Shown: one piece after another, positions 1-32,789 of the stretch
How positions within the stretch are numbered: position 1 is the stretch's first letter
Layout of the letters: each line of letters begins with the position of its first letter
Translations under genes and position numbers: made by a program
Assembly: GCF_029227915.1 (NCBI RefSeq)
Contig: NC_079881.1
Location: 19,505,501-19,569,500, forward strand
Direction of reading: 5' to 3'
DNA from: Hydractinia symbiolongicarpus
Taxonomy: Eukaryota; Cnidaria; Hydrozoa; Anthoathecata; Hydractiniidae
Length of the DNA: 64,000 nt
The notes under the pieces: generated by a model
Database searches by the model: none
What the model was told of the DNA's origin: nothing
What the model saw: only the letters and a program-made list of their open reading frames with translations

Positions 1-181
1 GTGTAGCACGTGTGTTGTTTTCTTCGTGGAATTCCCTGATTGTGTCACAATATTCTTGCGTGGCTTTGTTGTACACATGTTTCCAATAAAGTTGTAACAA
101 TGAAATTTTTTTGTAACTATTGTACAACAACTGCTCAACAAATAATGTAATTTTTGTAAGGCAATAATTGTTTTCTTGTAG

Positions 182-22100
<21,919 letters not shown>

Positions 22101-23369
22101 CTGAATTACTGAAGCTAAAGTACGGTGTGCACCAGTGATACTTGTTAGCTTATATATGAGTAGTGTGGATCACACTTTGCGCATTGGATAAGCTATTATG
22201 TAGCGCATGCGCATGAAAGGATATCTAAAGATTTTTAATGGATAACTATATTGTTAAGATTGCTAACATTTGTCGGCAACATAAAAAAGAAATTTTGTTA
22301 ACAAGAATTTTTTTGTAATTCGATAAATAGGAAATAACAAGAAAACCATTTGCAAACTGTGCATTTTTGCGAAAAAAAAAAATCCTAACACAATTTTAGA
22401 GTTTTTTTGCTTACAGATTCTTACGACTACAACTCCAGATATATTAATTAATGCAAAATGTCTATCACCTTGCCACCATCGGCATACTACCGAAATTTTT
22501 TTGACTAGGAAGGGGGGGTCATGTGTCGTGTACTAATTACGCTGCTCACAGTTTTTGTTGTGTGCGAATTACCGTGACGACCCGTTAAAGTCGGAAAAAT
22601 CGAGAAAAACGGAAAAAATTGACCAAATCAACTGACGACCGAAAGCGTATTGGTGATCATGAACAAATAAACCATAACAATTTTGCATAGCGCATGTCTA
22701 TTATAGACTAATTGAATGAAATTTTACTCTCATTTTCAATATGTTGTCTGAGATTGCAAGTAAAATGAGATAACCAGATAAAAAGACAGTAATATCGCGG
22801 AATTTAATGCTTAAACTGCCCAAACCTTTGCGGAATATAATATATTCTTGTGGTTTGCAAAAAAACATATTTTGCGGAATTAAAAAACCCGCTAAATTTC
22901 TGACAAATATATGAAATTAGCGACGATTGCTATTAATGGCAAGTTAATACGCGCGAAATAGTTGTCGTGTTCTTGCGACGCGAAAATTGATACGCGCGCA
23001 AATTAGTGTTAGTAAGGTATCCATGGTTTCCTCTACTTAAATTTTCTAAACTTCTTTTTAATTTCATTATTTGATACTAAGCTAAGTTTTAATATCATCA
23101 CTGTCTGATCTGACATTCGCCCTTTTTTCTTAAAGCTTCAAGTCTTGATGTGCTAATCTTTGCCTCCTTGGTGGAGTGCAAAATGATAAAAAAGACGTAA
23201 AGAACAATAATTACACCCTGGTAACTTATTTTAAAAAGAACAAACCTGCAACAAACTGTAGCAGTGTTTTTTAGCAACCAAATTTTATATGCGCGAAACA
23301 TAATGCGCAAACAGTTGATGAAGGACATGCTTTTAAACGTATATTCATGAGGTCTTTGAGGACGAGCCG
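22101..23369. other. BTAF1 3' UTR and convergent intergenic spacer
   Basis: The spacer lies between the BTAF1 stop (22100) and the convergent STAND gene (stop at 23562). The first clear plus-strand AATAAA is at 22666-22671, about 570 nt after the BTAF1 stop. No ORF with recognisable content is seen. Confidence 0.5.
22666..22671 (+). promoter_or_regulatory. candidate BTAF1 polyadenylation signal
   Basis: Canonical AATAAA, the first one clearly downstream of the BTAF1 stop codon. It implies a 3' UTR of about 0.57 kb if used. Confidence 0.4.
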
Positions 23370-23505
23370 TGAATAATTGCGTTAATGTAGCTATCCACGG
23401 GTTCGTCCATCATATCAGCTTATTTACTCTGCAGGGGACACGAATTGAAGCTGCGGCAAAGCCATTTTGAACAGACAGAATGCGGGCCTTATTAATACAG
23501 AGACA
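23370..23505 (-). mobile_element. degenerate Helitron-like element copy
   Basis: ATCCACGGGTTCGTCC at about 23393 and ACAGACAGAATGCGGGCCTTATTAATACAGAGA at the right side (key parts CAGACAGAATGCGG and TTATTAATA) match the two ends of the family seen at 15937-16559, in the same orientation. The 3' hairpin is half lost. Confidence 0.5.
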
Positions 23506-23536
23506 CGCCGCTCATATTATTACGATAAAAAAATAT

Positions 23537-23542
23537 TTTATT
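23537..23542 (-). promoter_or_regulatory. polyadenylation signal of the STAND gene
   Basis: TTTATT on the plus strand (AATAAA on the minus strand) lies about 20 nt past the TAA at 23562-23564. Confidence 0.55.
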
Positions 23543-23561
23543 TCTGCAAAAAACCGAAAAA

Positions 23562-26333
23562 TTATCTTCTTAAGTATCTTCTACAACCCCGTTTGCTTAG
23601 CCTATCTTTGCATTGTACTATATATTGCTTCGTGATTCGAGATTTTGGATGATCCTGTCCCAAAACCTGACACTGATTATACAACAGTGGCTCGAAAACA
23701 TCCAGTGCTTGTTCATAACGTTTTCTTTTCATGTACGACGTCGCAATATTAAACTTTGTGTTTAGAACATGTGGGTGAAGATTGTCTTCAAGCATTTCTA
23801 TTTGCTGCGTCTCAACCTCGTCCAACAACTCCATACCTCTCTCCAAAGAAAATTTTTGAGCTAAACATGTTGCTGTGTTGCATTTCTCTTGCAAAGTCAA
23901 TGGATGTAAATCACCAAGTTCTCTCCTGCGTTTATCTTCAACTTCTTGAAACAATTTTAAAGCTTTTTTGTTCTTACCAAGGGAACTTAAACACGTAGCT
24001 ATGCAGCTTCGCACAGTGAGTACTTCAGGTAGCATGCCTTCTTGTCTCATTATATCATATTGTTCATTCATTTTTGTTATCTTCTTGTAGTTCTGTTCGC
24101 CATATTCCTCAACGTCCTTAAATATTTTCAACGCTTTGTGAAATTTGCCTGTATTCATTAAACATAACCCTAACGCGTGTTCAACACCGTTAAGCGATGG
24201 ACTTAACTCACCCCATGTATGGATTATCGCTTCTTTTACGCTTTTTAATGTGGAGTAACTATCCGTATAATTCCCTTGAAAAAGATAGCATATTGCTAAA
24301 GAATATCTCTTCATGATAACTCGGTGATGTCGCCTTAAAGATTCCTCTTCGTTAATAATATCCATAAATATTGCGTTAGCTTCTTCGAAACGGCCAGCAT
24401 ATTGCAATGATTTTGCAACATCCGATTTAATGTCATTATAAATATGCGAAATCTCAGGAGTAACATTCAGTTTGATTTGTTCTGAAACAAATCTCGAAAA
24501 ATATGCGCATTGCATGAATTTACCTTTATTTAAAAGTGCCTGCTTAATGCAAATACGCAGTTCAAAGAATCGTTGCATTAACCTTTTATCGAAATTTGCA
24601 ACTTGAAAAACATTCATAATATGCTCTATCCAACCATCTCCAAAATGAAACTGATCCAGTGTGGACATTTTTATTCTTTTTTGCAAAAGATCTAATGTTA
24701 AATCAGCATAATTAGGTGGAGATGTTTCTCTCACGACGATCTGCATCAACGAATGCATAGTTATATTTACTTTGTTGTTTTCTCTCGAAACAGAAACCAA
24801 AGAATATGACAGCAAAACTAACAATGCTTCGTTTATTTCGGTTTCCTTTATTACGTCAGTTATTAGAATATCTTTTTGGATGAACTTGCCATGTAGAAAA
24901 GACATCATTCTTATTAAATGTAACGGCAGCTTCGCCTTCATATTACGTAGCTTTTCCAAAGCTAGATTCCAAGTTGTAAATACTGTGTGCTTGTACAGCA
25001 TGCCTGTGACTGAAGCGGTAAAGACTGCTTTCGAATTTTTGTTGAAAAGATGAATGTATTGACCTATGGTAATTTGATTGCGTTGTATGTATGATACAGC
25101 TTGCTGCAGTGCAAGTGGTAAAAACTCCACCAATGAAGCCAGTTCTTCTATAACAAGTTCATTCTGATAGCATTCCATTGTCAGGTTATCTGCAATAAAC
25201 CTTTCGGCTGCACGTTTGGAGAATGTACCAAGATTCTGAGTGATAAAATTGTTTCCCCAATTTGTAAATTGGGATGTGATCAAAATAGTTGGTTTCTTCA
25301 TATGAGAAGGAAGTGAGGTCGGTAAGAAATCTTCCATTTCGTTTAAATCGTGCACATTATCAAAAATAAACAAACCCTTCCTATTGGCGAAGAAACGATA
25401 AACTTTGGCTGCAATTGTCTTTATGTTCGAGGCATTTCCATACAAATCTTTTACAGGTATTCCTAGATATTCAGCTATCTTATAGAAAGAACTTTCTAAG
25501 GCATTGGTACCATCAGCATCAATCCATACAACATTACTTTCAAAATAATTTTCCCCATAACTGTAGCAGTAATGTTTCGCCATTTCAGTCTTGCCAACAC
25601 CTCCCATGCCGGTTATCACAACTCCATAGCTCAAATTTCCTAGCTTCGTGATAGTGTCATGTAAGGCTATAACTTCTTCCTCTCTGCCAGTAAAGTTATG
25701 AACACTTGGCGATACATTCCACCAGATACTTTCCAGACAGTTCTGAAGGTGTGTGATGACAGACTGTGACTGTGCCAAGTCATTTTCAACTTGTTGTAAC
25801 TTTTGAATTGTTCCAACGTCCAATACCTTTTGGCTAATGTTAATTATTTCCTGAGGATCACATCCTAAACCGATCATAGATGTAGAAAGCTTAGTCCAGA
25901 TTTTTTGATATTCATTGTGGTTTAAAATTATTGAATGATGCTGCAAGAAGTTTCTAGCGTGTCTTATTCGAACAACATTCGCTCCATCCGACCTGTCACC
26001 AGCACAGGGGTCCTTTGACCAACCGGTGTGGGGCGCTTTTACATTGCAGATTTCTCTGATTAACAAACTTTTCAATGTCACATCAAATACACTTGAATCG
26101 GTCTTTTGATTCTTTGGAAGTAATAATTCCCATTGTGTCTGAGATAATAATCCTCTCTGTTTTAAATATTTCAATTTGGATTTTACATTTAAAAGTTCAT
26201 TGTAGAGTTTACTTGGATCTCTAGAATACGAACGATGAAAAAAGTTCTTCAAGGTTTCATCACACTTCTCCAGCAGAAGCTGTAAGCGTAACCCATTTTC
26301 TTCTTGATCTGTTATAACCAATGTTGAACTCAT
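23562..26333 (-). CDS. HEPN - STAND NTPase (NB-ARC/NACHT-like) - TPR protein, 923 aa, intronless
   Basis: One uninterrupted ORF. Residues about 60-165 resemble the DZIP3-like HEPN domain (W-E-L-L-L-P start, R-E-I-C-N, P-x-x-G-W, then R-I-R-H-A-R-N-F-L-Q-H). R127-N-F-L-Q-H132 fits the R-x4-6-H ribonuclease motif of HEPN domains. A coiled linker (165-200) leads to an NTPase: Walker A GMGGVGKT (242-249), Walker B GLFIFDNV (320-327), TILITSQ sensor-like strand (349-355) and FLPLAL (404-409). A winged-helix part carries an MHD-like M526-H527-S-L-M-Q. Residues about 600-910 are helical TPR units of kinesin-light-chain style. STAND proteins are signalling switches in immunity and cell death, and cnidarians have many. 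The ligand and downstream effect are unknown. The start is the first in-frame ATG after an AT-rich leader, and AATAAA follows about 20 nt past the stop. Confidence 0.93.
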   Translation of the reverse strand: MSSTLVITDQEENGLRLQLLLEKCDETLKNFFHRSYSRDPSKLYNELLNVKSKLKYLKQRGLLSQTQWELLLPKNQKTDSSVFDVTLKSLLIREICNVKAPHTGWSKDPCAGDRSDGANVVRIRHARNFLQHHSIILNHNEYQKIWTKLSTSMIGLGCDPQEIINISQKVLDVGTIQKLQQVENDLAQSQSVITHLQNCLESIWWNVSPSVHNFTGREEEVIALHDTITKLGNLSYGVVITGMGGVGKTEMAKHYCYSYGENYFESNVVWIDADGTNALESSFYKIAEYLGIPVKDLYGNASNIKTIAAKVYRFFANRKGLFIFDNVHDLNEMEDFLPTSLPSHMKKPTILITSQFTNWGNNFITQNLGTFSKRAAERFIADNLTMECYQNELVIEELASLVEFLPLALQQAVSYIQRNQITIGQYIHLFNKNSKAVFTASVTGMLYKHTVFTTWNLALEKLRNMKAKLPLHLIRMMSFLHGKFIQKDILITDVIKETEINEALLVLLSYSLVSVSRENNKVNITMHSLMQIVVRETSPPNYADLTLDLLQKRIKMSTLDQFHFGDGWIEHIMNVFQVANFDKRLMQRFFELRICIKQALLNKGKFMQCAYFSRFVSEQIKLNVTPEISHIYNDIKSDVAKSLQYAGRFEEANAIFMDIINEEESLRRHHRVIMKRYSLAICYLFQGNYTDSYSTLKSVKEAIIHTWGELSPSLNGVEHALGLCLMNTGKFHKALKIFKDVEEYGEQNYKKITKMNEQYDIMRQEGMLPEVLTVRSCIATCLSSLGKNKKALKLFQEVEDKRRRELGDLHPLTLQEKCNTATCLAQKFSLERGMELLDEVETQQIEMLEDNLHPHVLNTKFNIATSYMKRKRYEQALDVFEPLLYNQCQVLGQDHPKSRITKQYIVQCKDRLSKRGCRRYLRR

Positions 26334-26510
26334 CTCAACTTCCTTGACATAAACAATCTTTTATAATTTTTATAGAGCTTTTAATTCTTACCAAGTTGTT
26401 GTTTTTGTTTGATTAAATCACACTTCACCTCAGAGATTCAATAATCACACTTCATCGCAGAAGATGCAAGATTAGAGATTGCTAATTTCCGATATTATAA
26501 TGATTTGGGC

Positions 26511-26545
26511 TCAACCTCGTCCCCGGGGCTCTTTTTTTTTTTCTG
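26511..26545. mobile_element. fragment of the CCTCGTCCCCAGGG MITE family
   Basis: CTCAACCTCGTCCCCGGGG at 26511 matches the terminal inverted repeat of the element at 27570-27666. The remainder is lost in a T-tract. Confidence 0.55.
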
Positions 26546-26816
26546 ACACGCGGATGGAGTGGGTATTGAATAAATAGTTACAGGTCAATTTTAATTTTTT
26601 TGTTATTACTTTTTCTTATTTTAAGATCCAACATAGTTAATAATAATAACCATTCGTCCCCATGGATTTTTTTCTTTTCTTCAGGTTTACGAATGCCTTT
26701 CTTTCTTTTCTTTCTTTTCTTTCTTTTTCGTTCCGGCTAAAACTAATTCTCTTACGTATTCACAGATGAAACTCAAAAATTTAAATGGTTTAAAAGATAT
26801 GAGAATGCTTTAACCT

Positions 26817-26896
26817 TGTTCCCTTTCGCTTTTCTATGTTAAAAAAGGCGCGGGTTTTTTCGCACCATTCCCAACATAAAAAAATCGAAAAGGGCT
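26817..26896. repeat. degenerate foldback element
   Basis: The arm GTTCCCTTTCGCTTTTCTATGTT (core CCCTTTCGCTTTT) at 26817-26839 pairs imperfectly with AACATAAAAAAATCGAAAAG at 26872-26891 and the following GGCTC. It may be a worn copy of the CCTCGTCCCCAGGG family. Confidence 0.4.
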
Positions 26897-26955
26897 CCTG
26901 GAAGAGTTTGAGAATGCTTTTGTTTTGACATTTTTGTTATATCTTTTGTTATATG

Positions 26956-27013
26956 TATATCCGAAACTAGTAATAAGCAAGTAAGGGCTTGCGTTTTATC
27001 AGTTTCGGATATA
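26956..27013. repeat. nested hairpin (two stacked inverted repeats)
   Basis: Outer arms TATATCCGAAAC (26956-26967) and GTTTCGGATATA (27002-27013) are perfect reverse complements. An inner pair, GCAAG and CTTGC, lies around 26977-26992. The whole 58 bp could form one stem-loop. No family recognised. Confidence 0.55.
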
Positions 27014-27569
27014 CAATAGTTTCGTAGAAAGCTTGAAGACGTCACAGATCAATTATCAATTCAAATCAACGGTTGACATCACGAAAATTCCTTGTAATTT
27101 TATAACGGATGAAACATTGCATTACGCAAGTTAGTTCTACAATGGATTTCCGCCAGAACTTTTGTTTGAAGTTCTTCGTTCGTAAAGTTATTAATAATCA
27201 AATATTTTTAACAAGTGGTCAGTCATTCAACGCAAAAAGCATCTAGATTCCGTGCTTTACTAGTTTTGGTAGCAAAAAGACGGGCAAGATCGGAGAGGTA
27301 ATTTTCCTGCGAATAAGAGGTGAGATCATCCTCATCATCATCTTCGTAAGAGTTCCTTTACCTAATGATATGTTAAACCGTCTGACACTATGATATAAAA
27401 GCGCGCTCGTACATATTTTATTTAGACCTTATATGAGTTACTTTGATCATCAGAATGTCTGTTATGTTCTCTACACATGCATCTTTCGATATGCCAAAAA
27501 AGGTTTATCTAGCTAAACTCACTTTCACAGAAACCCATCAAGGTATATAAAGGTTTATTGGTGTTTATA

Positions 27570-27666
27570 CAACCTCGTCCCCAGGGCTCTTATATCTTTC
27601 CTGACATCGAGACTGCAATACCGTCCCGATTATAGAAAAGAGACAACAGGCGCTGGGAACGAGGTT
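27570..27666. mobile_element. complete short MITE (CCTCGTCCCCAGGG family)
   Basis: About 97 bp, bounded by CAACCTCGTCCCCAGGGC on the left and the reverse complement of AACCTCGTTCCCAGCGCC on the right. The internal segment TTCCTGACATCGAGACTGC is shared with 53729-53923. Other members are at 26511, 47371 and 53344. Non-autonomous, no ORF. Confidence 0.65.
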
Positions 27667-28379
27667 AGCGTTTCTATTCTTATAAATCCACCTAACAATA
27701 CAATCCATAAAACTTGACGCAGGATTATTATTCAAAATTTCAGGGCATTCGCGGTTTTTCTCAAAAATTTGCAAATAACAAATTCCGTAAAATAGGGTGA
27801 AAATAAATGCTGTGAAACTTTGTCTTGAACCTCGAAATTTTATTTTGCAAATATAATTTCCGTTATTCATAAACAGCTTCTGTGATATTCTACATTTTTT
27901 TTATCGTGTGATATTATTAAAAAGTACGTCAATTATTATTTAAAAGTATTCCATTTCGGGGAAATTAAATTTTGCTGTATCCACGAAATACATTCCTGCT
28001 AAATATATGAAACTATCGCTTGTCAACTCAGCATTACATCATCTCTCCACCGGCGTTGATTCCATACTACCCTCGCCCTCGTTCGCCGTGATTGGTTCGT
28101 GTATCTACAAGCATAAATAAGCTCAATAAAAAAATCTTTAAAAACGCAATAAATGACTACCTAAAAATCAAAACTTTTTATAATCACCTTTCTCTTTTAG
28201 TTACAGTAGCCAAAAGACTAAGTCTTGTATCAGGCCAATAAAGTTTTTCTTAAGAAGATTTTTACCATTTTTAAGAAAACAAACAAACAAGAAGATCGCA
28301 AATATCAAATCAAATTTTCCAGGTGATTCTCAAGGTAAACTTATTTGACTACAAATCTTGACAGTTTCCCCACTTTTTA

Positions 28380-28731
28380 GAGTTAACTGCCGGTGAATTA
28401 AACCTTTAAGGGACTAAGGAAAAAGTTCGACATAACGAATGTTCGAGTTAAACAAACCTCCCGTTAAGTCTAATTTAGTCTAAAATGTGATTATAGTTAG
28501 ATTTAAAGCGATATTTCAAGAGATGGGGCAACAATTACCGGGGAAAGGTGCAATATTGGCAACGAATAAAACATACAAGTGTCTTGTGAATTTTCCTTGA
28601 CAGACGACATTATTTATCTATCCGAAGTTCGAACTAACCGGCGTTGTTTATAAAAAAATATTTATGAAAGTTCAAGCAACCCAAGAAAATCATTTGAGAT
28701 AATGAAAGTTCGAGTTACCAGGAGCTAACTG
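28380..28731. mobile_element. pogo/Tigger-like MITE
   Basis: The right end read outward is CAGTTAGCTCCTGGTAACTC followed by GAAC, and is flanked by TA. The left end carries GAGTTAACTGCCGGTGAATT and inner TTCGAGTTAAAC and AAGTTCGACATAACG blocks. The TTCGAGTTA / TAACTCGAA theme in both halves is typical of MITEs from the Tc1/mariner pogo group. About 350 bp, no transposase. Confidence 0.5.
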
Positions 28732-29816
28732 TACTTATTATGGCCCGGTAGAAATATTCTAACAAATCACGATTACAAATAACTCGGGAAAAAAGATATC
28801 ACATTGAAACCTTAACAATAGTTAACCGGGTAAACCTAAAATCGCTGACATATCCTTACATATTAAAAGACAGTAATAATTTCTAATAATGACTTTTTGG
28901 GGGGATTTTACCAATATTTTAATTGGTAAGGGTTCAATGTTTTAGCAAAACCTTATTTATTGCAAGGGCAGCACAACAACAATAGCGGCGCAGCATGTTT
29001 TTTCTTCTTGTCCTGATCAGAAAAATTTATAAGAAAAGTAACAAAAAGTACACACAATTCTTCAATAAACGTCCTCTTCAGCGAATGCATGTCAAACGAT
29101 TGACAAAAAGAAAATACTGAAATATGAACTACATGTTTTTGTTATAAGCATAACGCTTATAAATATATTCAGACAGAGATAGGGGAACTTTTTAAACATA
29201 TACTAAGCATATTGCTCAGTCTTTGCCAATCACGATGACGTGCTTTGTTATCGGCATTTTAATTGTTCTTCTAAGCCGTAATTAACACCACTACACCGTC
29301 TTAGCTTGGTCTGGTGCAATTATACCTTTAGTCTTCAGCTGTTTCTGTTAAAGTTAAAAATAGGACCATTTCATGTTATCCATGTAGCTAGTTCACAAGG
29401 CAATATTTAAGTTTTTAATTTGTTTCTGCAATAAGCATAACGAAGGATACTCTAAGCTTCATTGTGTTTTTACAAAGCATATCGAAACCTGGTTTCGAAT
29501 TTTCACTGGCTTATATAAAAAAACATGTACTTATAACGAAAGTCCTAAATCTTTATATATAACCAGGCGTTCACATATTTATTACAAACTACCTTATTCA
29601 AACCATTTACACCGATGCATATATGAAAAGAAACTTTTAAATTCCCCTAATACACCAGGCAAAATGATTCCACCACTAACAAATTACAAGTGCGTCATGT
29701 ACAGTGCCCATACCGATTATAACTTCAACGCACACGGTTTAAATTACATCAAAGAAACAACCTTTCTTAAAAAAAGCAGCCTGCATTAGCCTGCAGGAAC
29801 AGAATTTTTGTAATCA

Positions 29817-32292
29817 TTAATTCTGAAGAAAAAAACACACCACGTGAGCAAGATCTAACCAATGAAACGCTTTCATCATGGCGTCGTCTCTCGAAGGCGG
29901 TATTTCAAGATTCCAGTATGTAAATTTATCAAAAGATTTGTCCACTTGTATAGTTCTCTCCTAAAACAAAAATATTCATGGTAAAATCTTGATTTCGATC
30001 CAAGCAAAAATGAAATAATTCCCAGGAACGTTTCAAAAAATCACTCTTAATAACCTAAAAATTTTTTAGTCAATCGCAACGGTTTATTCTTGCAAAAAAT
30101 ATCCAACTTTTTTCAAAAAAGTAAAAGTTTATTCCCAAGAAAATAAAAATCAAAATAAATTCTCTCACACTTTTGTTAAAACACATCACTTTAGCCACAA
30201 GAACAGTTTAAGTTTACGTGCTAAAATCGGTCATATCGGGTTGGTTTTTCAGACCATTTCCGGCCCTTGTAACTATACATATCCATAATAACTCTGAAAC
30301 AAAAACACCATCATTGTTTTTCCTTACTTAAAAGCCTGTCTCTGCTAGCGTCTATTTTGCCAAAGTTATTACACTATGGTGGTCTACCAGGGAATTGGCT
30401 CCGGAAGTGAAGACTTAGAACAGGACCCATAATTATTTCCGTTTTTTACATCCTTATGTTACGTTCTCTTACGAGATTGATATTCCTCGGAAAAGACATC
30501 ATCCTTCATCAAATAGTTTATTCCCGAGTAAATATAAAATTCTTAAATCCGAAAAAGATTGAACCACAAAAGTTAATTCTAAAATGTTCGCAGTGATGTT
30601 AACATGGCGAAATTTTCTTCCCTTAAATTAGGCTGTAATAAACAGTCTAATTTAAAAAAAGCCTGGCACTTAGTTTTGGTCAAGGGAGACTTTTGCCTAC
30701 TACATTCGGATGCCAAACCTTAATAAACTTCTGGTTTCAAACAAATACCTAGGTAAAAAAATGTAAAAATATACCCAAAAATACCAGTGTTAAACATTCA
30801 CTGATTTCAGAAGTTGATAATTTAAAGATATTCAAACACAACGACCAAACTTTAAAATTTAAAGGTCATTTAGACTGATTTAAAGGTATTTACCGTCTGC
30901 AAAAAACGTCCACCAGAGTAAATCTAGATATGTTATTGTACACTCTTTCTTACATAAACAATCACAAATTTAAACCTGGCAAAAATTGCCTGAAGTATAA
31001 ATATAATACATGAAATTAAAAAGTTATCTATAAATGACTAAACAATTCTCGGAGCTATTTTTTTTTTTACGTATTTTTGGAACTTTTGATCTGGATGAAT
31101 TGGATTGTATTGCGCAGACTTAAAAAATAATAGTTCTCTAACCTGATAGTCTGAAAACGTTTCACCCTTCTCTTTTACAACAACACCTAAAAAGATTCTT
31201 CAATTATATTTATTTCGCTGTCTTTCTAATTTATTTTGATGACAGATAAAATCACGCCCCCACCCCCCTCTCCCCACCCCTCTCTGTCTTCTCCCTCCGC
31301 CCTCTCTCTAAAAATAAAATTCTTGTAGATCATAGTTAAACAGCTTTTTTACTTATTTTGCAACTAATTTTATAAGGATGTTTTTAGGAGAATTTAGATG
31401 GATTTTGTTAGAATTCTGTTAGAACCACAATATCAAGGATGTGAAAGGAATTGAACACAGAAGACAAGTTGGATTGATCAGATTTCATTTCCACACATTT
31501 CATGAATGCAGGATTTAATTTATGTTTGGAATTTTCACAAAATATGATTAAAATTTTAGGATTTTCAAGGGTTACCTAGGAAGATTTAATTTTTCAGAAG
31601 TGATCTAGTTAAAAATTCGATATTTTATCACTCTGCTGATTCAGTAGAAAAAAGTCTACAAAAGTCTACATTTTCTCCAAATTCTCAATATTTTTTCTTC
31701 AATTTCTAAAGTGTTTTCCAATTACATACTGTATAGGGACGTACAATACTGACTGAAACATGATATCACTGGCAAAATAAACAAGGTACAAGTTTGCATC
31801 AGTATAACAAGTTTGGGGTAATTTTTAAGTTTGGGGTAATTTTCTAAAGGTAATTTTCACTAAGGTAGCCATTGTTACTACAGTAAAGTCATATATACCT
31901 TGATAGCCATTTGGAAGTGATATAACTTTTCCTGTAAGCAATCTACCACGAAATGTAGCGCTCTTTTGATCTAAAAGTCAGAAATATATAAACTTATATA
32001 TATATATGCTGGATTTACAAAAAACAACACTAATTTTTTGCTTGCTTATTGTCATTCAACATAAATAAATTGACATTAATTAATAGTTCTAACATAGATT
32101 TATCTACGAGGAGTCTTCACAGCCTGACTTCATTAATGAGAATAATTTGCAAAATATACCTGTTTCAGCTATGTTAGATTCCAAAAAATATTTTGAAACA
32201 TTTGCTTTGTCGTCATGATCTATTTCACATGGCATCAAATGCAGATTACTTTGTTTGATATCTTTTTTACATTTCAAGTTGATTATTGACAT
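29817..32292 (-). CDS. RNASEH2C: ribonuclease H2 subunit C, 4 exons, 130 aa
   Basis: Exons, in transcript order on the minus strand: 32292-32160, 31970-31899, 31186-31143, 29960-29817. They total 393 nt (130 codons plus TAA) with matching phases. RNase H2 removes ribonucleotides and RNA:DNA hybrids in the nucleus. Subunit C is a non-catalytic partner that forms a triple-barrel complex with subunit B. Recognised by L-H-L-M-P-C-E-I (exon 1), F-R-G-R-L-L-T-G-K and L-P-N-G-Y (exon 2), and F-D-K-F-T-Y-W-N-L-E-I-P-P-S (exon 4), which parallel human ATLHLLPCEV, SFRGRCLRG and FSRFTLWGLE. Human RNASEH2C is 164 aa. The shortfall comes mainly from a missing acidic linker between exons 3 and 4. The tail after W-L-D-L-A is aberrant (H-V-V-C-F-F-L-Q-N), so a further 3' exon is possible. 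A TTTATT at 29578 could be the polyA signal. Confidence 0.86.
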
Positions 32293-32489
32293 CTATAATG
32301 AGTGGTTATGTGAATTCATATTATTGCACGAGGGTTATTTACACATTTTTATTATAAACGATGGTTTTTTACACATTTTCTTATTATAAACGGAATATTT
32401 AATTCAAATATAGAAAAAATAATAAAAAATAATACACGATTTTTTTTAAAGTATTTATAAACATCTGTAGGCCTAATTTTAGTCATTTT

Positions 32490-32755
32490 TTAAGCACATG
32501 CTTAGCATTATATTAAGCCAAAGAAAATTTTGTGAAGTTTTTCTTTTTATTCTTTATGTTTGAATTAACCAGTATGTAGTGAGATTTAAATCGTAATTAC
32601 TGATGCTTAAAATTGAAATGCAATTTTTTTCAAATAAGCATATTTGAGCTTAATCATGTGTTTTTCATAAGCATATTTCAATAAATCTTTTCGCCATTAA
32701 GCATAACCTAAGCATATTTTGAGCATGAAAAAGTACTTTTTGTAAGAGAGAGATA
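32490..32755. repeat. AAGCATA-rich interspersed repeat
   Basis: The motif AAGCATA/AAGCATAT occurs repeatedly here and again at 29140-29215 and 41835-42015, with some shared flanks (TAAGCATAACGTTTATAA and TAAGCATAACGCTTATAA). It looks like a dispersed low-copy repeat; class unknown. Confidence 0.35.
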
Positions 32756-32789
32756 TTTATTTAACAGTAGTTATACAGATGTCAAGTGA

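Larger units (their letters stand above)
26334..29816. other. gene-poor spacer with small repeats
   Basis: No coding exon is recognised between the STAND gene start and the RNASEH2C stop. The spacer contains a (TTTC)n tract at 26697-26728 and the foldback and TIR elements listed separately. A patch near 28020-28110 is richer in C and G and includes an inverted CCAAT (ATTGG), which could belong to a promoter, but nothing ties it to a gene. Confidence 0.5.

Noticed and set aside
27223-27360. Minus-strand acidic ORF (E-D-D-D-E-D-D) ending in a TGA at 27223
   Set aside because: Short, based on a GAT/GAG simple repeat, with a stop two codons before any plausible acceptor and no partner exons found.
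30230-30290. Possible extra RNASEH2C exon on the minus strand after a TTGTTTCAG acceptor
   Set aside because: It reads M-D-M-Y-S-Y-K-G-R-K-W with an early stop and no donor. Exons 3 and 4 join in phase and in homology order without it.
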